Positions 9,028 to 18,181 of a DNA stretch of 64,000 nucleotides are shown here, in pieces (the stretch's first letter is position 1; each line of letters opens with the position of its first letter). Source of the DNA: Leisingera daeponensis DSM 23529 (lineage in GTDB: Bacteria; Pseudomonadota; Alphaproteobacteria; Rhodobacterales; Rhodobacteraceae); NCBI RefSeq assembly GCF_000473145.1, contig NZ_KI421500.1:62225-126224 (forward strand), written 5' to 3'. The position numbers and the translations under genes were made by a program. Below the pieces are notes generated by a model, which saw only the letters and a program-made list of their open reading frames with translations, made no database searches and was not told the DNA's origin.

Positions 9028-9978
9028 CTACTTGTACTCAAGGATTCCGCGCGCTGTACCGCGCCTCCTGCGCCAGTAATACTCCAGCGCGCCGGAGGCT
9101 TCGGCAAATTTGCCCAGTACCGAAAACAGCGCCCTTTCATACCCCATGCGGCGGGACAGGCGCAGGACCTGGGCCGGGAAGATCAGCGCCGCCAGCAGCA
9201 GGGGCGGGGAGACCAGCCCGGCGGCCGCGATGGCGGCGGGCAGCGCCGCGCCCCAGGCCAGCGCGCGGCGGGTCTCGGTGCGCCAGTGCCGCTCCGGTCC
9301 CGCGCCGTGCAGCGCAGCCCCCTCGGCAAAGGCGTGGCCTGCGCGGCGGCTGCGGTTCCACCACTGGCCAAAGCGCAGCATCTGCGCGTCGTGCAGCGTC
9401 ATTTCAGCGTCCAGCCGCCAGATCTGCCAGCCCGCCCGCCGCAGCCGCAGGCACAGTTCCGGCTCCTCGCCGGCAATCAGGCTGTCGCGGTAGCCGCCCG
9501 CGGTATAGACCGCCGCCACCCGCATCAGCGCATCGCCGCCGCAGGCCGCGGCCTCGCCAACGGGGGTGTCCCATTCCGCGTCGCACAACCGGTTATAGAC
9601 CGACGCCTGCGGAAACCGCTCCCGCCGCCGCCCGCAGACCGCCGCGGCCCGGGGGCGGGTTTGCAGGAACTCCGCCGCGGCTGGAATCCAGCCCGGATCC
9701 ATCTCGCAGTCGCCGTCCACGAATTGCACCAGCTCGATCCCGCTCCTCAGGGCAGCCAGACCGGCATTGCGGGCGCGCGCGGCGGTGAAGGGCCGGCTCA
9801 GGTCAAGATCCACGACCTCAGCGCCCAGGCCCCGCGCCGCCGCGGCCGAGCCATCGGTTGAGCCGCTGTCCACGTAGATCAGCTGCTGCACCTGTCCCTG
9901 CAGGGAGCGCAGGCAGCGGATCAGGCGTTCGCCTTCGTTGCGGCCGATCACCACCGCGCCGATGGCCGGGGCGCTCAT
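9028..9978 (-). CDS. Family 2 glycosyltransferase
   Basis: The 316-residue protein has the GT-A fold signatures of GT2: VIGRNEGERL at the N-terminus, the nucleotide-binding DSGSTDGS near residue 37, and DGDCEMDPGW as the DxD-like metal site. A hydrophobic stretch in the last third (LVSPPLLLAALIF) suggests membrane association. The ATG at 9978 shares four bases (ATGA) with the stop of the upstream glycosyltransferase gene, so the two are co-transcribed and probably translationally coupled. The longest frame begins 35 codons earlier, inside that gene, and was rejected. The role is probably assembly of an extracellular or lipid-linked glycan; donor and acceptor are unknown. Confidence 0.85.
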   Translation of the reverse strand: MSAPAIGAVVIGRNEGERLIRCLRSLQGQVQQLIYVDSGSTDGSAAAARGLGAEVVDLDLSRPFTAARARNAGLAALRSGIELVQFVDGDCEMDPGWIPAAAEFLQTRPRAAAVCGRRRERFPQASVYNRLCDAEWDTPVGEAAACGGDALMRVAAVYTAGGYRDSLIAGEEPELCLRLRRAGWQIWRLDAEMTLHDAQMLRFGQWWNRSRRAGHAFAEGAALHGAGPERHWRTETRRALAWGAALPAAIAAAGLVSPPLLLAALIFPAQVLRLSRRMGYERALFSVLGKFAEASGALEYYWRRRRGTARGILEYK

Positions 9979-11024
9979 GCGCCGTCTCCGGCCAGCCGGG
10001 CGCTGTACCCCGGTGCGCGGCGCAGAAAGCCAAGGCGCTGCAAACCGGCGATGCTGGCGTCCTCCAGCGCCTCTTCGGACCACAGGCTCAGCTCCGGCTG
10101 CGCCTGCATCGCGTCGCTGCGCAGCCTGTCCTCGCCATGTTCAGAGACCGCCTCGGCCCGGGTCTGCAGATCGCGTGCCAGGCTGTCGCCGGCAAACTTG
10201 TAATGGCGGATCAGCCCTTCGACGTCCGCCACCGCCACCCCGGCAGAGACATGCGGATGCACCGCCGCCTGCACGCCGGGGCCGTTGAATACCAGCGGGT
10301 GCTTGCTGAGGCAGCAGCGCTCGCCGAAGACCTTGCCGCGGACCCCGCCGAACAGCATCCGCGTCCCGCCCGGGGGCAGGCTGTTCTGGCGCAGGTAATA
10401 GGCCAGCCCGGTCTCCGCAGCGCCATAATCCATCGCCTGCACCGTGCTGATATCGCAATAGCGGAAGGCCTCAACCGCGCCGGCATAGGACAGCCCGCGG
10501 GCCGCCGCCAGCGGGCCCTTGGGGAACATCTCCAGCATCTGCGCCTGCAGCGCGGTATAGCCCTGCTGCGCCAAATAGCCGGTCAGCCCGGCCAGCCCGG
10601 CAGTGCTGCTGCCTTCGAAGTCGAGCAGTTCGTCCATGTCGGCAAACAGACACCACCGGTCCTGGCCATACCGGCTGGCGGCATAGGCGCGGAAGCTGTT
10701 CTCAAACTCCAGCCAGGGCAGGGCGGAGCGCAGCACTGCGGTGCCCGGCTCCTGCCGGATGCGCTCCACGGTGCCATCCGTCGAGCCATTGTCGATGAAG
10801 ACAAAGCAGGAGACGCCGAGGCGCCGGTAATGCTCGAAAAACACGTCGAGGTAATAGGCCCCGTCCCGCACCAGCGCGACCAGCACCACCTCCTGCGGGG
10901 CGGCAAACCGGCGGGCGGGGCCGTGCAGTTGGCGCAGCGAGCTGCGCAGCCTTGCGCGGTGCAGGGCGTCTTGCGCCATCCTCCCGGCGCGGGCCGCCAG
11001 CCTGTGGCCGAATGTTTTATGCAC
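9975..11024 (-). CDS. Glycosyltransferase family 2-like protein (Glyco_tranf_2_4 type)
   Basis: About 349 residues, starting at GTG 11024 with GGAG seven bases upstream; the longer frame from 11162 lacks such a site. VALVRDGAYYLDVFFEHYRRLG, split around the acceptor helix, then FIDNGSTDGT and the FADMDELL motif (metal-binding DMD) are characteristic of the Glyco_tranf_2_4/GT92-like group often found in capsule and exopolysaccharide clusters. Later sequence includes a RHYKFAGD segment seen in the same group. It precedes a second glycosyltransferase with a four-base overlap. The specific sugar is not known. Confidence 0.8.
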   Translation of the reverse strand: MHKTFGHRLAARAGRMAQDALHRARLRSSLRQLHGPARRFAAPQEVVLVALVRDGAYYLDVFFEHYRRLGVSCFVFIDNGSTDGTVERIRQEPGTAVLRSALPWLEFENSFRAYAASRYGQDRWCLFADMDELLDFEGSSTAGLAGLTGYLAQQGYTALQAQMLEMFPKGPLAAARGLSYAGAVEAFRYCDISTVQAMDYGAAETGLAYYLRQNSLPPGGTRMLFGGVRGKVFGERCCLSKHPLVFNGPGVQAAVHPHVSAGVAVADVEGLIRHYKFAGDSLARDLQTRAEAVSEHGEDRLRSDAMQAQPELSLWSEEALEDASIAGLQRLGFLRRAPGYSARLAGDGA

Positions 11025-11198
11025 GCGTGGCTCCGTTTTGCGCCTGCCGGGACTGTCGCTGCCAGCCTGCAAGGTTCCGCCGGCGGCTGCAAGCGCTGCC
11101 TGCCGGCTCCACTGCGATTGCGGCGGGATTGCTGCAGTTCCTGGGGCGGCAGATGGCCGCAAACAGGCCCTCGGCAGATGGCGGCCTGGCGGCCGCCG

Positions 11199-14100
11199 TC
11201 AGTAGTCGCGCTTGAAGAACAGGCCGAATCCGGTCTCGCCTTCGCTGTCCACCGTGCCCTGCACCGTCAGGCTTTTGGTCACATCCAGATTGATGCTCAG
11301 CTCGCTGTCGCCGCGGGTGTTGACGTTGAAATCGGTATAGACGTTCTCCGCCACATAACCGCCCAGGCCCAGCTGGCCAGCGCCCAGATTGTCGGTGCCG
11401 ATGTCGACGGTATCGACGCCGGTGGCCTGCCGCACCTTGCTTTGCGCCCCGCCGCCGCGTCCGCTGAGCGTCAGCGCGGAGCCGGCCAGCCGGGCCAGCG
11501 CCAGCGGCGAGATGTCCTCGATATTGTCCCCGAACAGCAAGAATGCCAGCGCCTCCTCCGACGGGCGCGGCGGCTCCGACGTCACCTTGATCTCGGGCGC
11601 ATCGACCCGGCCGGAGATTTCCAGTGTGGCGGTGCCCTCGCCGGTGGCGGCGGTGGACTTGAACTCCAGATAGGGTTTCAGATCCCCGAGGAGCGTGATC
11701 CGCCCCTCGTCCAGATCCAGCCGCCGGCCCAGGATGTCAAAGGTGCCGCGGATCAGGCTGATCTGGCCCGAGGGCGACAGCCGCGCGGTGGTGCCGCGCA
11801 GGCGGATCTCGCCGCCCAGCTCTGCGCGCAGGCCCCGGCCGCGGGCAAACACCCGTGAGGGGGCGCTGATCAGGATATCCAGTTCGGTTCTGGCGGAACC
11901 GCCGCCGCCGCCGCCGTTGTTGCCCGTCAGCCCGGCCCGCGCCAGCGTTTGGCGCACGTCGCGGGGCGCGTTCACATGGCGGATCGGCGGGATTGGCGCC
12001 GACGAAACTGAACCGCCGGCGGTGTTGAGGTTGATATTGGTCTCGCCCACATTGATCTGCCCGCCGATCCGCTTGTCGCCCGCCATCGCGCCGGACAGGG
12101 TCAGGCTGCCGTTCAGAAGGGTCTCGTAAGACAGGTTGTCGGTCACCACTAGATCGCCGATGGCAATCTGCAGATTGCTGCTGAAGGGCGGGCGCATTGC
12201 CACCGGGCCGCTGATCTGCAGGGTGCCGCCGTCACGGCCGCGGGCCGAGGCCTGCACCTGCGCGCTGGAACGCGCAAAGGAGACGGTGGCGTTGATGTCA
12301 TCCAGCCGCTGTGCCGCCGCCGGGATCGCCAGCGAGGCGCCGGGGACCGACACGGTGCCGCTCAGGGAGTCCAGCGCCGGCGCCCCCCGCAGGGCCAGGT
12401 CGAAATTCGCAGGCCCTTGCATGAGGTTGGGAGAGATGAACGGGTTCATCCCCTCCAGCCGCAGGGTGCCTTTGGCAGTCACATCGGCGGTGCCCTCGGC
12501 CTCGTTCCAGCTGCCTGCGATGCGGCTGTCGATGCCCGCGGGGCCGCTGGCGGTGCTGTCTACGGTCCAGGTGCCGTTGCGGCGGGCGGCTGTGCCCTTG
12601 GCGGCCAGCCGCCCGGCCAGATCCGGCACCAGCTGCTGCAACCGCCCGATGACGGCGTCAAACCGCAGATCGGTGTCGCCATTGCTTTCGGCAAAGCGCC
12701 CCTCGGCCTTTACCGCAAGGTCCGCCGGGCCATCCGCGGTGGCGGCGATCTGCCATTCCCCGTTGCGCCGCTCCGCGGTGCCTTCGGCAGTCAGCCGGCC
12801 CGCAAGCTCCGGTATGAACCGCTCCAGTTCGTTGAAGGCTGCGGCAAAGTCGAAATCGGCGTCGCCTTCCAGGGTGACGGAGCCGTCCAGCCGGGCGCTG
12901 GAGGAATGCGGCCCGGTCAGCTCTGCCACGCCATCAAACCGCCTGCCGGTACGGGTGAGGGTGGTGGCCAGCTCCAGCGTGCCGGGGGCCTGCGGCAGCA
13001 GCACCTCCACCTTGGTCAGCCGGGCGGTGATCTCCATCTGGCCGCTGTCATTGTTCAGCGTGCCCGCAGCAGAAGCGGCCAGCGCGCTGCCCTTCAGCTC
13101 GAATGCGTCGACGGCGATGCCGATCTCGTCCCGCGACGCCTTGAGCGCCACTGTGGTGGTCCCCGCCAGCAGTTCATCCGCCTTGGCAATCCCGGCAGAG
13201 AGGTTCTCGGCTGTGAGGTCCAGATCAGTGTCAAAGGCGCCGGACAGCGGCGTGAAGGAGCCCTGGATGTCCGCCCGCACCGCGCCGCCCAGGGGCCGTC
13301 CGGCCAGTTCCGAGAAGCGCGCCAGCTCCGAGGCCTCCGCGGTCAGGTCTGCGGTGATTTTCAGCCCCTCTTCCAGCCCGTCGAGCGTCACATCGCCCGC
13401 CGCCTGGTAATCGGTGCCGCGCAGTTCCATACCGGTGATCCGCAGCGCGCCGGGACCTTCGGTGCTGAGGGTGCCCTCAAAGCGGATGTCGCTGCCGGTT
13501 GCCTTGGCCAGCGCCGGGTCGCGCGGCTGCAACCCGCTGAGCGCAGCCGACAGCCGCCCCTCCAGCGCAAAGCCGCTGCTTTGGTCCAGCGTGCCGCGAC
13601 CGGTGACTTCCGCCCGGTCGACCAGGGCGCCCGGGTGGCTCAGCTGGTTCAGGATGCCGTCCAGGGTCCAGTTGCCGTCCGTCCGCTTGCGCAGCTGCAG
13701 ATCCGCCGCCGCCAGCGTGGTCTGGCCGCCGCCCACGGGCAGGGTGACTGCGGCCTGGCCCGGCGGCGGGGTGATGGAGACCTTCAGGTTGGCGGTGTCG
13801 AGCCGCCCGCCTGCCGCCAGCGCTGCGGCGCCGCTCACCTGCAGCGCCCGGGTGCGCAGAACCAGCGTGTCCATCGCCAGCGCGCCGCTGCCTTCACGGA
13901 TGCCTTTCACGTTGAGCCGCAGGCCCGGGCCAAAGAACGGCCGGTGCACCGGCGGCAGCAGCACGTCGATATTGCCGCCCAGATCGGCGGAGAAGCGAAT
14001 GTCCCGAGGCGTTTCCGGCGCCGCATCCGCGGGCAGGGGCTGGGCGGCCAGCACCACCTGGCCCGCGAGCCGCTCCGCGCCGTTGGCGCTGAAGCTGATA

Positions 14101-14828
14101 TCAGCGGTGAAGTCCGTGACCGGGCCGCTGCCCTTGGCGGTCAGCCGCAAATCCGGATTGCCGGGCAGGTCCAGACTGCGGGAGATCAGCCCGCCCGCAG
14201 CCTCATCCGCGGTCAGGTCCAGGGTGATCTGCTGGGTCTCATTTGCATATCCCGCCTCCAGCCGCAGGTGGTCGCCGGGCTTGTCCAGCCGCACCGCCTC
14301 CAGCTTGGTGTCGAGCGCGCCGTCCGCCAGCCGCAGTGATCCCTCAAGCCTGAGGCTGGCCTCCGTGCCCGCCAGCGCTTCGCCCAGTTCGATTCTCTGT
14401 GCCTTGATCAGGCCCAGTTCGATGGCCACTGGCAGCTCCGGCAGCGAGAAGGGCGTGGCCGCGGCCTCCGGCAGTTCCGGGTCCGGCGGCAGCGGCTCGG
14501 GCGCGCGCTCCACCGCGATGCGCTCCGCCGACAGCTCATTGACCGAAAACCGCCCGCGCAGCAGGTCCAGCCGGTTCCAGTCCAGCGCGGCGCCTTCGAT
14601 GGTCAGCCAGATGCCTTTCTCGTCGGCCACCGTGATCTTCTCGATTTTGGCCTCAGAGGAAAACGCCCCCTGCAGCCCGCTGACGCTGATATAGCGGCTG
14701 TCGCCCGACAGCGTGTCCTCCAGGAAATCGACCAGCAGCCCGCCGGCGTCCTCTTTCGGAGTGTCCTGCGCCGCCAGCGGCGCCGCCGTGAGGCCCAGGG
14801 CCAGGCTATAGGCAAGTATCTGTTTCAA
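11199..14828 (-). CDS. tamB: TamB, inner-membrane component of the translocation and assembly module
   Basis: A 1209-residue protein with a signal/anchor (MKQILAYSLALGL) and a long repetitive beta-rich body ending in the conserved DUF490/TamB C-terminal domain (GFGLFFKRDY at the end). The family forms a periplasm-spanning hydrophobic groove that works with TamA in outer-membrane protein insertion and probably in phospholipid transport. The TTG start at 14828 overlaps the tamA stop by four bases (TTGA), and a normal signal peptide follows immediately, supporting this unusual start. The middle carries alternating domains of near-repeated sequence (ELAGRLTAEGTAERRNG and DLAGRLAAKGTAARRNG). The pair makes a clear two-gene operon. 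Confidence 0.95.
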   Translation of the reverse strand: MKQILAYSLALGLTAAPLAAQDTPKEDAGGLLVDFLEDTLSGDSRYISVSGLQGAFSSEAKIEKITVADEKGIWLTIEGAALDWNRLDLLRGRFSVNELSAERIAVERAPEPLPPDPELPEAAATPFSLPELPVAIELGLIKAQRIELGEALAGTEASLRLEGSLRLADGALDTKLEAVRLDKPGDHLRLEAGYANETQQITLDLTADEAAGGLISRSLDLPGNPDLRLTAKGSGPVTDFTADISFSANGAERLAGQVVLAAQPLPADAAPETPRDIRFSADLGGNIDVLLPPVHRPFFGPGLRLNVKGIREGSGALAMDTLVLRTRALQVSGAAALAAGGRLDTANLKVSITPPPGQAAVTLPVGGGQTTLAAADLQLRKRTDGNWTLDGILNQLSHPGALVDRAEVTGRGTLDQSSGFALEGRLSAALSGLQPRDPALAKATGSDIRFEGTLSTEGPGALRITGMELRGTDYQAAGDVTLDGLEEGLKITADLTAEASELARFSELAGRPLGGAVRADIQGSFTPLSGAFDTDLDLTAENLSAGIAKADELLAGTTTVALKASRDEIGIAVDAFELKGSALAASAAGTLNNDSGQMEITARLTKVEVLLPQAPGTLELATTLTRTGRRFDGVAELTGPHSSSARLDGSVTLEGDADFDFAAAFNELERFIPELAGRLTAEGTAERRNGEWQIAATADGPADLAVKAEGRFAESNGDTDLRFDAVIGRLQQLVPDLAGRLAAKGTAARRNGTWTVDSTASGPAGIDSRIAGSWNEAEGTADVTAKGTLRLEGMNPFISPNLMQGPANFDLALRGAPALDSLSGTVSVPGASLAIPAAAQRLDDINATVSFARSSAQVQASARGRDGGTLQISGPVAMRPPFSSNLQIAIGDLVVTDNLSYETLLNGSLTLSGAMAGDKRIGGQINVGETNINLNTAGGSVSSAPIPPIRHVNAPRDVRQTLARAGLTGNNGGGGGGSARTELDILISAPSRVFARGRGLRAELGGEIRLRGTTARLSPSGQISLIRGTFDILGRRLDLDEGRITLLGDLKPYLEFKSTAATGEGTATLEISGRVDAPEIKVTSEPPRPSEEALAFLLFGDNIEDISPLALARLAGSALTLSGRGGGAQSKVRQATGVDTVDIGTDNLGAGQLGLGGYVAENVYTDFNVNTRGDSELSINLDVTKSLTVQGTVDSEGETGFGLFFKRDY

Positions 14829-16627
14829 AACGCCTGTCCTATCCCGATATAAAATTGCAGCCCGTCCTCGGACCCGCCGTCCACCGGATAGGCAAGGTCA
14901 AGCCGGATCGGCCCGATACCCGCCACATCATACCGCACCCCGATGCCGGCGCCGGCATGGCGCGCGGACGATCCCGACACGAAACTGTCCGCATCGACAA
15001 AACCTATGTCGTAAAAGCCGACCAAGGAAATCGTTTCGGTGACCTTGCCCCGCACCTCGCCCGACAGCGCCGCAAAGCTGCGCCCGCCGGCGGTGCCGCC
15101 GCCAACCGGCACCCCCAGCGACTGGAACTCATGCCCGCGCACCGTGCCCGCACCGCCGGAGAAGAACAGCAGGGTGGGGGAGATTTCGCTCAGCGACGGG
15201 CCGGCGACAGAGCCCAGCTGCAGCCGCCCGGCGAGCACGATCCGGTCGTCTGCGCCCAAGCCCCAATAGGCCCGCCCGTCCGCTTCGATCTGCACCCCGG
15301 ACTTGCTGCCGCCAAAGCCGATGAAGGGCGTCGCCGTGCCTTGCAGGTAATAGCCGCTGGCCGGGTTCACCCGGCTGTCGCGCTCGTCGTATTCCGCCCG
15401 CAGGCGGCCCGCGATGTATTTGAACCGCCGCTTGCCGAACACGTCCTCGGCCAGGGTCGAGGACACCCCCAGCGCAGCCTCGGCAAAGAACTTGTCGGAG
15501 AAGGTGCGCCGCACCCCGGCCGCGCCAAACACCTGGGTGGCCTTGTAATGCTCCTCATCCAGCCGTTCTGCCTCGGCGAGGTAGAAGATCAGGTCATCCG
15601 GCCCCAGCGCCGCAGGCCGGTCCAGCCGCACTGCCACGCGCCCGTCGATGTCGTTGCTGCTGCCGATGCCGCTGACCCGCGCCTCAATCCGCAGCTTTTC
15701 CGCAGCCCCGAACAGGTTGCGGTGCATCCAGCTGCCCGACAGTTCCACCCCGTCGGAGGAGCTGATCTCGGCTCCGAAGGTCAGGCGGCGCGGTGGCAGG
15801 TCCTCGACCACCGCGGTGTAATCGAGGGTGCCGTCCGGGTTCGGCTGCTCCGCCTCGCGCAGCACCACGCTGGAAAAGGTGCCGGTGCGGCGCAGCCGGC
15901 TGGCGGATTTGGCAATCAGGTCGGGGTGGAACTCCTCCCCCGCCGGAAAGCCCGCGATACTGCGGATGGCCTCCTCGCGCACCCTTGTGTCGCCGGTCAC
16001 GGCCATCCGGCCGAAACGCAGGCGCGGACCGGGGGCCAGCCGCAGCTGGGCATCCAGGCGCGCCTGCAGGTGATTGGCGGTGATCCTCTGCTCTGCCACA
16101 GCGGCCTTGGCATGGCCGCTGCGCCGCCAGGCCCGCACACCCGCAACTGCCGCATCCCGGATCGCGCCAGTGCTGGCGGGCTGCCCCGGAGCGTAATCCT
16201 CGGGAAACTCCACGTCACTTTGCCGGGGCAGCGGCGACAGCTCCGCCTTGCCGAAGGCAAACTTCGGGCCCGGCTGGACGGTGATCTCCACCGTGCGGAC
16301 GCTTTGCGGCGGGTTCAGCGGCTGGATAAGCGCCGCCTCGCGCCCGTCCAGGCGGATATTGACCACCGGCGCAAAATGGCCCGCATCATAAAGCACCTGC
16401 ACCAGCGTCCGGTAGTCCGACAGCGCTGCCGCCAGAATCTCCTGCACATTGGTTTCGCCGCTGGCGGCAACCGAGGCCGAGGCGCCGCGCAGCCGGTCAG
16501 CAAGGCCGGCATTGGCCCCGGGGGCCTGAAGCGTGGCGTCCGCGCCAAAGGCGGCAGGCGGCAGCAGGGTCAGAAAGCTGAAGACAAAGGCGCGCGCGGT
16601 CAGGCGCGGGCGGAATGGAAAATTCAT
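14825..16627 (-). CDS. tamA: TamA, Omp85-family outer-membrane barrel protein
   Basis: A 600-residue Omp85/BamA-type protein with an N-terminal signal peptide ending near PPAAFGAD, POTRA-like repeats (about residues 70-250) and a C-terminal 16-strand type barrel ending in FYIGIGQAF with the terminal aromatic expected of outer-membrane proteins. The VRGHEFQSLG segment corresponds to the conserved VRGY/F lid-lock motif of the family. It inserts beta-barrel proteins in the outer membrane together with TamB. I chose ATG 16627, five bases after GGGAG; the longer frame from 16735 adds 36 residues ahead of the signal peptide and is unlikely. Confidence 0.95.
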   Translation of the reverse strand: MNFPFRPRLTARAFVFSFLTLLPPAAFGADATLQAPGANAGLADRLRGASASVAASGETNVQEILAAALSDYRTLVQVLYDAGHFAPVVNIRLDGREAALIQPLNPPQSVRTVEITVQPGPKFAFGKAELSPLPRQSDVEFPEDYAPGQPASTGAIRDAAVAGVRAWRRSGHAKAAVAEQRITANHLQARLDAQLRLAPGPRLRFGRMAVTGDTRVREEAIRSIAGFPAGEEFHPDLIAKSASRLRRTGTFSSVVLREAEQPNPDGTLDYTAVVEDLPPRRLTFGAEISSSDGVELSGSWMHRNLFGAAEKLRIEARVSGIGSSNDIDGRVAVRLDRPAALGPDDLIFYLAEAERLDEEHYKATQVFGAAGVRRTFSDKFFAEAALGVSSTLAEDVFGKRRFKYIAGRLRAEYDERDSRVNPASGYYLQGTATPFIGFGGSKSGVQIEADGRAYWGLGADDRIVLAGRLQLGSVAGPSLSEISPTLLFFSGGAGTVRGHEFQSLGVPVGGGTAGGRSFAALSGEVRGKVTETISLVGFYDIGFVDADSFVSGSSARHAGAGIGVRYDVAGIGPIRLDLAYPVDGGSEDGLQFYIGIGQAF

Positions 16628-16926
16628 GTTTGCTCCCGGCAGCGGGCGTAAAAAAAATCCGGCCGTGCGGCCCGGAAGGGCGGCAGGCGTCAGCGCTGAG
16701 CCTAGCACGGGAAATTTGCGGGATGGAACTGGCAAAGCAGCGGCATTCCGCCTGTCTCCGGCAGCGGCGGATTGCCGCGCATCCGGACCGCGCGAGAGGC
16801 TGCGGCCCCGCCAGCCACGTGAAAGTGGCGTCCAGCCGGGGCGACTTTTTGCCGCTTTGGCGCGAATGAGGGAAAAATGACCGTAAACGAGATTGGAAAG
16901 CGGTAGTTAAAATGTACTATTCGGTT

Positions 16927-16956
16927 CAGCTCCGGCAGGTGGACCTGCCGGAGCTG
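16927..16956. promoter_or_regulatory. Perfect 13-bp hairpin
   Basis: CAGCTCCGGCAGG at 16927-16939 pairs with CCTGCCGGAGCTG at 16944-16956 around a TGGA loop. No T-run follows directly on either strand, so it is not a standard terminator. It could be a structured leader or a protein-binding palindrome; role unknown. Confidence 0.55.
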
Positions 16957-17065
16957 GCACTCATTAACAAGAACTACATCAGGTAACGCAGGCACAGCCA
17001 CCACTCACATGCAGCCAGGCCTGCTGGAAATGATATCACGTGGATTGCCACAGTCCATATAATTG

Positions 17066-17099
17066 TCAGTCTGGTAATTTTAATTATCAGTCTGGTAAT
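17066..17099 (+). promoter_or_regulatory. Two direct repeats 21 bp apart upstream of the winged-helix gene
   Basis: TCAGTCTGGTAAT occurs at 17066-17078 and again at 17087-17099. The 21-bp period places both on the same DNA face. The second copy ends 79 bp before the regulator's start. The repeats are plain in the sequence; that they are operators for that regulator or an activator is inference. Confidence 0.55.
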
Positions 17100-17177
17100 G
17101 TCAGGTGGTATCATTCCGCCTGGCCGCGGCAGGACCTGTGCTGAACCAGAAGGTTGAGTTTTCAAGGGGTAACAGTT

Positions 17178-17480
17178 TTGGATGCTTTGAAATCAATTTT
17201 TGAACTGCGCGACATGCTGTTTCAGATGGAGCGCGATATCGGGCTTGACCGGCTCAGCCCGGCGGAGCGGGACGTGCTGCTGGCGGCCCATGCGCTGACC
17301 AGCGCGCCGGGGGAAGCGGTGCAATCCGACCAGATTCGCAGCCACCGGCTGGTGCAGGGAATTGCCCAGGCCACCTATCACCGCACGCTGAGATCGCTGC
17401 TGGGCATGGGGCTGCTGGAGCGGGCCGGCGGCAGCCGGGCCAAGCATTACGTGGTGCGCTTTGACCCCGCCGCCGAGTGA
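17178..17480 (+). CDS. Small winged-helix (MarR-like) transcriptional regulator
   Basis: A 100-residue protein, mostly one winged helix-turn-helix. LSPAERDVLLAAHAL forms the first helices, IAQATYHRTLRSLLGMGLL the recognition helix, and ERAGGSRAKHYVVRF the wing. The start is TTG 17178, nine bases after AAGGGG; an in-frame TTG at 17154 would add eight residues with no site. It is much shorter than typical MarR proteins (about 140), lacking the long dimerisation helices, so it may pair with another protein or use a different dimer mode. The membrane protein gene follows 64 bp downstream in the same direction. Direct repeats upstream may be its operator. Target unknown. Confidence 0.7.
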   Translation: MDALKSIFELRDMLFQMERDIGLDRLSPAERDVLLAAHALTSAPGEAVQSDQIRSHRLVQGIAQATYHRTLRSLLGMGLLERAGGSRAKHYVVRFDPAAE

Positions 17481-17544
17481 AAGCCTGCCGCCTGCGGCGC
17501 GGCATCTGATTGCAGGTTCTGCGTCCGCTGGATAAACGGGCGGC

Positions 17545-18153
17545 ATGAGTCGATTTTACCAGTTTCTGTCCCCGGTGCAGGGGTTTGCGGTGATCACCGC
17601 TGTCTATGTCATCTGCCACGGCCTTACGGCCCTGGTGGTCACGCCGGTGCAGAACCTTTTCCTGCCGGACATCACCGTCTTTGCCAGCTTGGCCTACCTG
17701 CCGCACGGGGTGCGGGTGCTGTGCATCTGGCTGTTCGGCTGGAAGGCCGTGCTGCCGCTCGCCGCGGGGGCGCTTCTGTCAGAGCTGCTGTTCACCACGG
17801 CCGGCGTGCGGGAGCTGATGGAGCCGGTGCTGCTGCAATCCATCGCCGTCGGCGCGTTTTCGGTGTACGCGGCCTTCGAGATCGCCTGGCTGTTCGGCTG
17901 GGACCTTTATGCGGGCCAGGCGCGGCGGATCGCCTGGACCGCGCTGCTGGCCATCGGCGGGCTGGCGTCGGTGATCAACTCGCTGGGGCAGACGGTGGTG
18001 TTCTCGGGCCTGATTTTCCCCGACGATCAGCTGCCGGTGATGGCGGTTTACGCTGCGGGCGACCTGATCGGCCTTGCGGTCTGCATGGTCGCCCTGATGC
18101 TGATTTTCCGCTGGCTGCGGCTGGTGTCACAAGGGCAAAGCCCCCAAGGATAG
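17545..18153 (+). CDS. Integral membrane protein, MASE1-like
   Basis: A 202-residue protein with about six transmembrane helices. The LPHGVRVLCIWLFGWKAVLPL segment followed by a small-residue GALLSE turn resembles the MASE1 sensory membrane domain, which elsewhere precedes kinase or GGDEF domains; here no cytoplasmic output domain follows. It starts at ATG 17545 behind a weak ribosome-binding site. Same direction as the small regulator upstream, so the two may form a sensor-regulator pair. The MASE1 resemblance is by eye and tentative; otherwise it is a conserved-type membrane protein of unknown function. Confidence 0.65.
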   Translation: MSRFYQFLSPVQGFAVITAVYVICHGLTALVVTPVQNLFLPDITVFASLAYLPHGVRVLCIWLFGWKAVLPLAAGALLSELLFTTAGVRELMEPVLLQSIAVGAFSVYAAFEIAWLFGWDLYAGQARRIAWTALLAIGGLASVINSLGQTVVFSGLIFPDDQLPVMAVYAAGDLIGLAVCMVALMLIFRWLRLVSQGQSPQG

Positions 18154-18181
18154 CCGGGCACGCGCTGCAGGCGGCCGGCTT

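Larger units (their letters stand above)
16628..17177. other. 550-bp A+T-rich intergenic region with hairpin and repeats
   Basis: No gene is supported here. The region separates divergent tamA and the winged-helix regulator and is notably richer in A+T from about 16860 on than its surroundings. It contains a 13-bp perfect hairpin (16927-16956) and two direct repeats (17066-17099), annotated separately. It probably carries promoters for both directions, but I could not assign convincing -35/-10 pairs. Confidence 0.6.
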
